Origin: Psococerastis gibbosa | Taxonomy: Eukaryota; Arthropoda; Insecta; Psocodea; Psocidae | Direction of reading: 5' to 3' | NCBI GenBank assembly: GCA_963971405.1 | Contig: OZ020490.1 | Coordinates: 15,649,464 to 15,713,463, forward strand | Length of the DNA stretch: 64,000 bases | Part shown: positions 35,500 through 45,409 of the stretch, one piece after another | Numbering within the stretch: position 1 is the first letter of the stretch | Layout: each line of letters begins with the position of its first letter | Made by a program: the position numbers and the translations under genes | The notes under the pieces: generated by a model | What the model saw: the letters and a program-made list of their open reading frames with translations, nothing else | The model's database searches: none | What the model was told of the DNA's origin: nothing

Positions 35500-35930
35500 G
35501 TACCAATTTTTTATTCATGTGGTCACCTTGTGTGATTAATTACCGTGTAGTATTGTATGACATTAGTAAAATAAATTTAATTATTTTAACTTAGTACTGT
35601 ATGTAATTTTCAATATACCTACTATGTACTTCTCGCACAGTTAGCGGGTTCAAGAAAACAATCTAGATAATTAATTAGTATACTTAGGGTTGTTTTACTT
35701 ACTGATATTAGTTGTTTTCTTACTTGTGGTGGTTTTCAACCTTTCCCGAGCTCGGTATTTCTTGATATAGATTCTTGCATCTAAATTAGCTATGCAGAAG
35801 CAGTTGAGGATTAAATACTATGATAAAAGTAAACGATTTTATAAAAAGTATAAAGGGCTGGTAACGCTTGGTTGCAGATGTACAGAGAGAGATTTGTTTG
35901 GACTTGCAAGTAGATGATAGTTTTTCATAG
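35500..35930. other. Intergenic, no gene seen
   Basis: AT-rich; no coding or repeat signal. Confidence 0.5.
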
Positions 35931-36122
35931 GTGGCGCACGAGTCGCCAGTCACAGGTTAGGCGCCAATATTTAAATTGTGCCTATATTGGGCCTCGGCAG
36001 AATGATTGAAATAAAGTAAAGAAGTAAGAAGTAAATTTGAATAAATTAAATAATAAAATAGAAATATTATCCTACAGATTCTACTTGAAATAAAATTAAA
36101 ATAAGAAAATAGAAATATTATA

Positions 36123-37322
36123 TTACTGGCCCTGCATTGGTACCAGCTTTAGATTACGAATAGCTCGTCTAAGTAAATTGCCAGAGCACATGACGTCTAC
36201 CACTCTTGTGGTACCCGAATGGTCCGGATAGAGTTTAGTAATTTTGCCTAGTGGCCAAGTGCCTGGGACTGTCCCCAATTTAGGCACCCAAACTAATTGT
36301 CCAACAGACACATTATGTGTCTCTCGGGGCCATTTCCGTTTCTGGATTAGGGTGTTCAGTACAGTGGTGTGCCATTGCCTCCAGAATGCTGATGTAATTG
36401 ATCTGAGTCTATCCCATCGATTTTTATATGATTCGGTAGACTTGGTTTCATTATTTGGGATAAAGTCTGGTGAGCTAAAAAATGGTCCACCTATTAGGAA
36501 GGAGGCCGGACAAAGAAGGTAATCCGAATCGTCTTCGATTTGGGTTAAATATGGTCGTGAGTTTATTAATGCCTCAACTTTTGTAAATAAAGTAATGTAT
36601 TCCTCGTAATATAGGTTATTTGTGATAATGTTATCAATTATCCTACGAGCAATTTTTATCATTTGCTCCCAAGATCCAAACCATGGACTGTATGCAGGAA
36701 TATGTTTGAATGTGACTGATCTGGAAGCTAAAGATGATAAGATTTCATCTTTATTAGACGATAAAAATTTTGAGTACTCGGTAAGAGCTTTTCCCCCGGC
36801 CACAAAATTCCCACCATTATCTGTGCGGCACAGGGCAGGCAGTCCACGCCTGGAAGTAAAACGGTCAAAGGCGGCAAGGAAGTCTTTCATGGACATTGAC
36901 ATAATAGGTTCGAGATGAACCGCTCGCGAAAATTCGCAAACAAATAGTAGAACCCATAACTTAGAAGTTGGTGAGTTGCGGCGGGAAGTGAGTTTTACAG
37001 GGTAGCTGCCAAAAGCATCAATCCCTACAGTACCTCGAAAGGGGTAGGTTTGTTCTGTACGAAATACAGGTAGGTCGCCTTGAATAGGGCTTGGCCTAGC
37101 AGAAGACTTCTTTGCACATGGCACGCAATTAAAAATTAATTTCTTCATGAGAACGCGACTTGAAATAATATAGAACTTTTGACGAAGTAAATGCAGACTT
37201 ACGGAAGTTCCTAAATGAGCAGCACGTGCATGGTAAAGTCTACAGAGAAGAGTAGATAAGTTACATTTTTTTGGTAGTAGTATAGGGTGCTTTGCTGAAT
37301 AAGGTATATTTGACAAGGTCAA
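36123..37322 (-). pseudogene. BEL/Pao integrase region (open frame)
   Basis: The longest open piece of the element, 399 codons. It includes the zinc-binding H-x(4-5)-H...C-x2-C region, catalytic D, D and E, and the DUF5641-like C-terminal domain. It continues upstream in frame from about 37550 without a clear start of its own, as expected for part of a polyprotein. Confidence 0.85.
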
Positions 37323-37555
37323 TCTTCCACCGACTCGCAGGACATTTTCGCCGTCTAGGAAGGGGGAAAGGGGAAGAAGGTGTTTTGAGGGAGGTTGTTG
37401 TTTCGTAATACGCTTGATTTCATCTTGAAATGAAATAGCTTGTTGGGCTTTAACAATGCAGATAATAGCGTTTTCGAGTTCTTGTACACTAAGCGGTGTG
37501 ACAATTCTTTCATTGGGTTTTTTCTTGCAATTTGCTAAAAAACGTAGAATGTATG

Positions 37556-38374
37556 CTACAGTTCTCTGAAGTATCGTAAAAGACGAACATTTAATTTAAG
37601 TTGTACGATAGGATGCACAACACTTTCATCGTTAGTGAACAGGGTAGGCTGTAAAGGTTTATCAATTATTTTTATAGGATAGAAATTTTTAGATGACGGA
37701 GGCGGAAAATTCTGCCTAAGCAGTTCGGGTCCCTGAAACCACAGAGTATTGTTTTGCAAAGCTTCAGGTTCGAGTCCCCTAGTTGCGGCATCTGCTGGAT
37801 TTTCTTTTGATTGACAATGATGGAAAAAAGTAGGAAATCTAGCAGTGAGCTCATGGATAGCAGAAATTCTGTTGGCTTCGAATACTTTGAGGCGGTAAAC
37901 TGGAATTTTTAAGTAATTAAGAGCAATCATAGAATCCGAAAAAATATAAGTACCTTGGATATTATACGGTAAGTTCCCAGCATGAAACCAGTTAGCGAAA
38001 CGGGCAGCTAATTCTATAGCTGAAATCTCTAATTGTGGAATAGTGCGCCTAATTCGTTTAGACGAAAGTTTACTTTTTGCAGCGAGCAGTGTACTTTTAT
38101 ATTGCCCTGCATCATTTTTACATACAAGATAAGCTACGCACGCCCAACCCATTTGGGAGGCATCTCCAAAAATGGTAAGATATTGAGCGGCATCAGGTAT
38201 AGCAGCATATCGAATTATTTCTATATTCGACAGAAGGGTCATTTGATTTGTAAATGACGACCATTTATTGGCTAAATCGGTTGGTAAGTTTGAATCCCAA
38301 TCAGTACCATAATATACCATAATGGTATATATACATATACATATATATATACATATACCATAATAACTGAACAA
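37556..38374 (-). pseudogene. BEL/Pao RNase H region (frame broken at both ends)
   Basis: Holds FGDASQMGWACVAYL, LEISAIELAARFANW and YIFSDSMIALNYL (the RNase H acidic residues). The first 20 codons come from an inserted TATA-type microsatellite and are not part of the domain. The normal continuation (SSFT-type helix) lies in another frame just before the stop. Confidence 0.8.
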
Positions 38375-38988
38375 AATGTTTAAGCCAGAAGGTACAAGGG
38401 TTTAATAGTCCTAGACTATCATAAAATCTAGCTAGGTAGCTAGTGCAGGAGCGGCGAGTAATAGGGCCTGTAAATGGTTCTATTTTAAATTTAAATTTAT
38501 CAGTTGTAGGATCCCAATGTAATCCAAGTATTGGAATTGATTGCGATAATTGTACCATAGAATTGGCTTCAGGGTTGAGGTTTTTGAGTACCTCAGGGTG
38601 AGATGACAAAAATTTCCCAAGTTGGAAATTTCCTTTTTTCAGCAAATCTATTAGTTGATCAATGGCTGCTTGAGCATCGTGGTATTGTATACTAAAAAAA
38701 CAATCATCAATGAATCGACAGTATTTTAAAATAGTGGCAGCAAGGGGTAGCAGGGCTTCATTTTCCGTAATTAATTGTTGGACTGGTGAGACCATAACAT
38801 AAATGTTGAATTTTACATTCTGTTATTTTTCCGGAGGCTGATACTGTACCAAATTTGTCCAATCTGGTAAAAATGTGAATTTTTTCAGCATCTTCGGGGT
38901 CTAGTTGTATTGATCTGTAGAAATTATCAATATCGCATGAGATGCACACGGGAAATGCACGGGCAGCTGTAATTACGTAGTGGCGCAC
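38301..38988 (-). pseudogene. BEL/Pao reverse transcriptase, C-terminal half, two frames
   Basis: Two overlapping frames (38988-38758 and 38795-38301) carry the palm motifs SCDIDNFYRSIQLDPED and YCRFIDDCF. A frameshift near 38780 separates them. Confidence 0.8.
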
Positions 38989-39097
38989 GAGTCGCCAGTC
39001 ACAGGTTAGGCGCCAATATTTAAATTGTGCCTACAATCATGCTGCCATTTCTCTTTTAGAGATCATGAAATATTTATGCATACGTAGGCTAAACTAA

Positions 39098-40294
39098 AGC
39101 CCCATCATGGCGATTATAATTCCGGGGTTATAGTGGAGTGCAATTAGACAAAAACCTCGGAATCCAGGGACAGTCCATGAATATTTATAAAAATTTTGAA
39201 AATGTGTTGCTAGTGGTATATAGAAAAATGTTTAAAAAAATTTTTGCCCGCTCTCAATTTTTAGCTACAGGGTGTGCCAGCATAACTTCCTCTTTTTGTA
39301 ATGCACGCCATTCGGTCGGTGGATGTCGTAGCGAAGTGTTTATGGCCTCGTTCGAGAGGTGAGACTATACACTTTTGTCTTAGGCGTACATTGTTCCAAA
39401 GATCAAACCATTTAGATCACGTCCCCCATTCACGATACAGTGAGTAATACCGGGGTTATAGTGGAGTGCAATTAGACAAAAGCCTCGGAATCCAAGGACA
39501 GTCCATGAATATTTATAAAAATATTGAAAATGTGTTGTTAGTGGTATATAGAAAAATGTTAAAAATAATTTTTTGCCCGCCCTCAATTTTTACCTATACA
39601 GGGTGTGGCAGCAAAACTTCCTGTTTTGTAATGCGAGCCATTTGGTCGGTTTATGTCGTAAGAGTGTTAGTGGTCTCGTTCGAGAGGCGGGAATATAAAG
39701 TTCTGTCTTAAATAGTTTTTATAAATATATATTGACTGAATTCCGAGGCATTACCATTTTTGTTTTACTCACGGCGCTCCTCTAATACTCATTGTATCGA
39801 GATTGGAAGACGTGATCTTAATGTTTTGATCTTCCAAATTATGTAAGACATAACTTTATATTCCCGCCTCTCGAACGAGACCACAAACACTCCGTTACGA
39901 CATAAACCGACCAAATGGCGCGCATTACGAAGCAAAAAGTTATGGTGCCACACCCTGTAGTTAAAAATTGAGAGCGGGCAAAAATGTTTTTTAACATTTT
40001 TCTATATAGCCTACTATTAAAAACACATTTTCGAAATTTTTATTTATATTCATGGACTTTCCCTGAATTCCGAGGCTTTTCCATATTTTTGTGTTACGGC
40101 GCTCCACTAATACTCAACGTATCGAGAATGGGGGACGTGATCTAAATGGTTTGATCTTTGAAACTTTTTACTTAGCTTGTACAGGCTATTTTCCCAGTGA
40201 AATTGCGTACTTATCTTGTGCAGGTTACACTAGCAGCCATATTGATAACGGTCTACAGCCACGGGATGGTTAATACCAATCGCCATAATCGGCC
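39098..40294. mobile_element. Long foldback element with three internal copies of one repeat
   Basis: CCATCATGGCGATTATAAT at the left and AATCGCCATAATCGG at the right belong to the GATCATGGCGATT end family. Inside, one 230-260 bp block occurs twice directly (39131-39370 and 39459-39715, marked by CTCGGAATCCA, CAGTCCATGAATATTTATAA and GTTCGAGAGG) and once inverted (39846-40166). No long ORF. Confidence 0.7.
40165..40272. repeat. Third copy of the 19-kb inverted-repeat sequence
   Basis: CCCAGTGAAATTGCGTACTTATCTTG and ATTGATAACGGTCTACAGCC recur from 19676-19755. Confidence 0.7.
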
Positions 40295-40604
40295 CACAGG
40301 TGGATATTTGGGTTGATTTCCAACACTGCAGTTTTCACCAATGCCGGATCCACGATACCTAGTTTACAAATTTTGTAGAAACTCAATATTTTCTGCCTAT
40401 TTATTATTTAAAACATTTCCCCCTGGGGAGATCCCCGGACCCCCTTCAGGTGTCTGAGCGCTTGCACAAAGAACACAACAGTTCATGTCCCTAATTTCCC
40501 CTTTCTACATTTTTATGAAAATGGGGGGGGGGTGCCAAATTGTTTACCCTCCCTCCGAAGGCCTATCGTTACGTCCTTGGATCTACCTAGTAGTAGTATG
40601 GTTG

Positions 40605-40820
40605 AACACAGTCCCAGGCCACGGTGTGGGCCCATAGGACAGTAGGCCTCCTGATTATAGTGGATTCCGAACCACTTGGGAAACACAGTGAAGTCACACG
40701 ATTAGTTCGGAGGTGACCAGGACAAGTCCTAACATGTTTCCCTACCGGCACTGTGCACACTACCAAGTTATCTGCATCTTTGAACCTGCTCTGGTCCGCT
40801 GGATTCAACTTGGTAAGGTG
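40605..40820. repeat. Dispersed repeat, copy 4 (as 948-1390)
   Basis: Contains GATTCCGAACCACTTGGGAA, GTTCGGAGGTGACCAGGAC and CTGTGCACACTACCAAGTTA. Confidence 0.65.
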
Positions 40821-40825
40821 ACCGG

Positions 40826-41014
40826 TTGGATCTACCTAAGGTGAAACATTGTGGGATAGTAGACCCCGTACCAAAAGAAATGTTGGCGCTCGTTGATGAG
40901 CCGTTCGCTCCACGTGTCCAATCAATACCAAATTATTTGAGCTTTCGCGAAACGAACGATGTCTCCTTTTTTCAGGACCTCTTCTATCACGACGCTGTGC
41001 CATATTTGCCATAA
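40826..41014 (+). other. Unexplained 63-codon open frame with protein-like composition
   Basis: Reads KHCGIVDPVPKEMLALVDE, then PRVQSIPNYLSFRETND and FFQDLFYHDAVPYLP before a stop at 41012-41014. The balanced composition and lack of repeats make it look like real protein. It may be a last exon (a weak acceptor CTACCTAAG ends near 40840) or part of a mobile element. I do not recognise the family. It begins at the edge of a dispersed repeat. Confidence 0.35.
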
Positions 41015-41424
41015 GCAGGTTCTTTGTTTCAAATTTCTATAGAAGTCATTCTGGGCAGCAAATACCCTATCAGTTAGTGTTCAGGCTGAATGAAAAACAG
41101 GTATATAGGCAGACGTGACGTCATGGTTCCCAGAGTGTGACATTGCCGACCTTAACCGCGAGGTCTGAGAATCTGCACCAGAACGTTTTCGAACCGCAAT
41201 TAGTACCTAAGAAAATTGCGTTAAATGGTGCTGTAGGCCATTTCGGATTGTAGGTATCTAGTATAAGAGGTCACAAATGTTTTTTTTAACAGATATTGAT
41301 TTTCCGCCTATTTGATAGGTTCAGGGGTGGATCTGGAACCTGTTCATAGAAAAAATCACAGAGCCAATAAGTAACATTGTCTCATCTACCACAGGCCAAA
41401 CACCAACCCCGTACAACCGGTATA

Positions 41425-41590
41425 GTTTTATCTACGATAGTGGTAATTAACACTTTTTTACAACAAATCAGCGATTTCAAGATAGCGACCACTTGAAGTA
41501 AGATTGATCAGAAAATTTTTATGGAATCTCCCTACACCTGATCGGCCAGGGCCGAAAGGGATTTTTTATTTTGTTTTGGGAATTTACAAC
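41425..41590. repeat. Dispersed repeat R5, partial copy
   Basis: Shares ATCTACGATAGTGGT, ACAACAAATCAGCGATTTCAAGAT and CCTGATCGGCCAGGGCCGAA with the copies near 15.4 and 42.5 kb. Confidence 0.65.
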
Positions 41591-42219
41591 TCCATCAGAG
41601 AAGTGCGTTTTGCCACTTGGTTTTTGTTTATTTCTACATGCAAGTTGTCCATTCTTCCACTTATTATGAGTGCACTTAGCCTATAAGTACAGTTTCTTTC
41701 TTGCAATGGAATTTCTGGAAATGCTCTAGGTAAGGTGCTGCCGCCCAAATAAGTGCCGAAGACACGCGAAACGGACCGCTTAAATGCTCGCCGTTAAAAC
41801 AATATAAATATAAATGAATATAACTGTGTATTCTGTGCCTTAATTTTTTTTTTCAATTTTCGTTTAGGCATCAGTCAGTACCTAGCGAACCTGGAAGAGG
41901 TACGTACGCGGCGCTCATATCAACGGTGATACCACGACGAATATTCAGATTCATCTACCTATTGAGATGGCGACCAATATGTTCGACTTTCGCAAAATTT
42001 CTTCACAACTTTTCATTTCATGACCCCCTCCGTTCAAAATGTTATATACTGTATATATATATACATAGGTATATATTGTATATGTACATTATGTTATGAT
42101 TTTATAAAATCTATTCGTATAGGAAACACTCAAACTTCCGTAAATATTATCTGATTTTGATGAAACTTTGGCACAAAAATTGATCATACATGTGTCTTGA
42201 TCGAGTTTGTTAACCAGCA

Positions 42220-42372
42220 GGCTGATCATGTGGCGATTATAATACCGGTATTTATTTAATCCCCTGGTATTATTAATTTTGAATAGCACTTTCCGTTGTA
42301 AAATTATCTTATTTACATTTTTAACACCAGGGGATTAAATAAATACCGGTATTATAGTCGCCATGATCAGCC
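42220..42372. mobile_element. Foldback MITE, GATCATGGCGATT family
   Basis: GGCTGATCATGTGGCGATTA at the left pairs with TAGTCGCCATGATCAGCC at the right, and ATTTATTTAATCCCCTGG continues the stem. It splits R5 copy 2. Confidence 0.8.
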
Positions 42373-42375
42373 CTA

Positions 42376-42760
42376 CAGCTAGATCCACTATTTAGTTACA
42401 AGATGGCGACCATTTGAAACCTTATATAATTCATATCTCAGTTAATATTGGTCGCAGAGGAATGAATTAAAATTTGACTGAAAGCCCGTATTATTATCTA
42501 CGATAATGGTTATCAACACCTTTTACGACAAATCAACGATTTCAAGATGACGTCCAGCCACAGTAAAAATAATTTAATAAGTAAAAGTTCATAGTCGTCA
42601 TTGTTTGGAACACAAGTGTTTTGTGTGTTGATGCTGTGGTGGGGAAAATAATGAAGTATTTTTTATTTTATTTTTTCATACATAGTGTAGAGGAAAAGCA
42701 GGGTCTGCGGAATCACCCTACACCTTATCGGCCAGAGTCGAAAGGGATTTTTTAAATTTG
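42376..42760. repeat. Dispersed repeat R5, copy 2
   Basis: Matches 15300-15693 over about 380 bp with scattered indels; ends TTATCGGCCAGAGTCGAAAGG. Confidence 0.75.
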
Positions 42761-43979
42761 GCATGTTCTTTGGCCGTTTAGTGTCTGCTTCGCCCTACCG
42801 TTTACAGTATGGCATGTTGTTGACCTGACGACCGAAGGTAGTTGTCCCCTATAATAACGACGACAAAAACTATTCGTAGGTCTTCCATAATCATGCGAAA
42901 TAAACAACAGTTGTTGAAATCAACGAAGCCATTGTCAGGTCCGAAGACTGTGGGAACTTGAAGAAGCTACATTTGCAAATTCTAATTATAACTAAGTCTT
43001 CAGATCCTGTTTCAAATGCTTTATTGGGAAAACACGTGACAAAAAATAGGCCTACGCAGTGGGCAGGTTTGGAGCCAGAACCAGAAAGATTGCGATACCT
43101 AACATAAATAGGCTAAAGAAATGAAAGAAGTATACTCAATTTTTGCTGCAAGTATTTTACAACGAGCATTCTAAAATTTTACAAGACATAGGGTACGATA
43201 TGTACAATTAGCCAATTATCATAGGTACGGTATAATTAATTAGGCCTATAATATGCCTTTCAACAGCGGAGTAGGGGAATTCTGGGCTAATGGGCCGTGG
43301 TCAATTCAAAAGGGAACTTTTACACATTAACATAACATTTCGTCGACAGCTGCAGTGACGTCTTCAGTGGCACTGCGTATACTTTGAGCCCAGCGTGACA
43401 AGTCATTTTTGTACTTAGTGCTGGGAATTTATGCTTTGATTTTTATTGATTGTTCGATTATATATATACTTCTATGTGAAAGGGGCTCTCTTACGGTGGG
43501 TACCGTAACGTAAAAAATGTTTCCGACGATTTCTTTTAAAATCCCATATTGTAGTAGGTAGTCTACTTATTATAATGTAAATAAAACCCACTAGGTCACA
43601 TCCCCATATTTATAGTGTTGTTTAAGGCGCAAAAAAAAAAAAAAATAATAATAAAAATAAAGCTCAATTTTCATGAGAAATGACCAAAAAATAATTTTTG
43701 TGGAATCATTGTATCGATGCTTTCTGACTTCAGGTATGTTAAAGGTGATAAATAGACAAAACAGAACAGGGTGCTTTCCAAAGTAAGGTTTTAGGCTTGG
43801 AGAAAATTTTTGTTGTTAAATGGATGGATAATCCGAACCCCAATGCATCACATTTATTGTGTAGGCTAGTAATATATTAGGCATTGTTCTGCCCATTCAT
43901 TATTATGCAACTGTCCCATCGCTTATTCCAGTGCTTGGGATAGAGAAAATCTGTAGGCAGCTGATATTTAACCACGAGA
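42761..43979. other. Intergenic, no gene seen
   Basis: AT-rich spacer with A-runs near 43630. No coding signal. Confidence 0.5.
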
Positions 43980-43984
43980 CAATG

Positions 43985-44460
43985 ATTTTTTTTTTTCCCC
44001 CAGCCGGGAGCATTTAATAGAAAGAATACAATACAACATTAAAGAAAATAATAGTTTTTACCGGAATACTACATGTAAGCCCCATAAGGGAGGCTTGTGG
44101 CAGGATTCGCCAAAAGACTACACAGTTAGCCTATTATAGGGAGTACGAAATACATTATTACAAGTGCAGTAAATAAAATAATAATAATATAGTTATATAG
44201 TTAGTTAAAGTTAAATAAGTTAAAGTTACCTTACATTATCCAGTATAAAATAAAATAAAAATAAATCAAAATAATTAATCGCCATCATTTAAACAATTTA
44301 TCAGCCAGTCTCCTAGATTTAGCTTAACAGCATTGTAGCTATCCAACTCTAGAAGACTGACTGGAATCAAATTAAATACTCGGGGAATTACTACCTTAAG
44401 CTCATGATAGCCATACATATTATTATGAGGCAGCTCAATATAATGTTTAATAATAATAAT
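43985..44460 (-). pseudogene. Non-LTR retrotransposon 3' end
   Basis: The minus frame 44430-44275 reads ELPHNNMYGYHELKVVIPRV, then FNLIPVSLLELDSYNAVKL and a WLINCLNDGD end. This is the C-terminal pattern after the RT of Jockey/CR1-type elements (LPHNxxYGY...RxFNxLP...FK...WL). The stretch 43985-44270 would be its 3' UTR. 5'-truncated. Confidence 0.7.
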
Positions 44461-44825
44461 AATGTGTGTATTTATCAAAAAAACATTACAAATTTTACTG
44501 AACAATGGAACTATTACGGTTGGTAGACTCGAAATTAAATGGAAAAATTATTACGCCTAGCATGGGTTCACTAAACCCTAATGGGTACCTTACCTAAATC
44601 AGTGGGAGAAACTCGTCACTGCCGGTCACGTTGCTGACCACAACATCCCAAATTTAGCAGCGATCAAGAGAGAGGATAACCTCAACCATACCAGTCCTCA
44701 GGCTTAGACCCTTATTGGGTTGTCGTGCGTTTTTTGTATGCCAACGGGGACAATATAGCCTAAAAGTAAAATAGTTTTGAATGCGTACTTCCCCCCCCCC
44801 CTATTTCAATCAAGCCCATTGGTTA

Positions 44826-45165
44826 CCCAGGTTTGAGGAGCTGTATCTGTATATCACACTCTCTTTTTGAAGACCAGGACAGAGAGTTGGGCGCTGGGGA
44901 GGCTTGAAGCGCCATATCCACTCGGGAGTAGAATTGATAAGTATTGTACATTGACAGTCTTCGCCCATGCATCAGCAATAGGCTACCCAGGATTGAGGAA
45001 CTAAAGAGTTGTGCAGCACTTATTGTTTTGGGAAGATTTGAAGACCAGGAGGGGAAGTTTGGCGCTGGTGGGGAGGTATGAAACCCTATATCCTCTCGAG
45101 AACAGCACTGCCACACCGACAGCCTGCAACCTTCAGCAATCTATTTCTAGGAGTAGCCTGAAGCA
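44826..45165. repeat. Tandem duplication, about 165 bp x 2
   Basis: ACCCAGG-TTGAGGA, TTTGAAGACCAGGA, TTGGCGCTGG and ATATCC-CTCG-GA appear in the same order at 44826-44990 and 44990-45160. The second copy is diverged. It ends about 250 bp before the start codon of the four-helix membrane protein gene and may lie in its promoter or 5' UTR. Confidence 0.7.
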
Positions 45166-45409
45166 CGACCATCAGCAATAACCAGGTACGCAGTTACCTT
45201 CATCCGTTCCTACGTCTTGCTGGAACCCGCATCGCCTATATCTCGCGTCAGTGGGGGGACCTACTTTTCCATGCTATCAGTTGCAAGCCATCCGCGAGCT
45301 TGCATGTCACATACCTGCAGTATACAGTCATAAAGCAGGCAATGTCATTTGGTGCAGTGCTACTGTGTTGGTGCATTTAAGTGATAGGCCTATACCTACA
45401 ACAGTGAAA

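Larger units (their letters stand above)
35931..39033 (-). mobile_element. Decayed BEL/Pao retrotransposon, pol half
   Basis: On the minus strand the order is reverse transcriptase (38988-38301), RNase H (38374-37556), integrase (37322-36123). The RT shows SCDIDNFYRSIQL and the FIDD active-site box. RNase H shows FGDASQMGWAC. The integrase shows an H-H-C-C zinc finger, GIDAFG, RTDNGGNF and SPWFGSWEQM (the D-D-E triad), then the DUF5641-type tail VGQLVWVPKLG. BEL/Pao domain order and sequence fit. Gag, protease and the start of RT are absent. Frame breaks occur near 38780, 38360 (an AT microsatellite insertion) and 37570. A 54-bp direct repeat at 35931-35984 and 38980-39033 bounds the fragment and carries TGGCGCC on the minus strand, like a primer-binding site next to an LTR end. 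Not functional. Confidence 0.88.
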
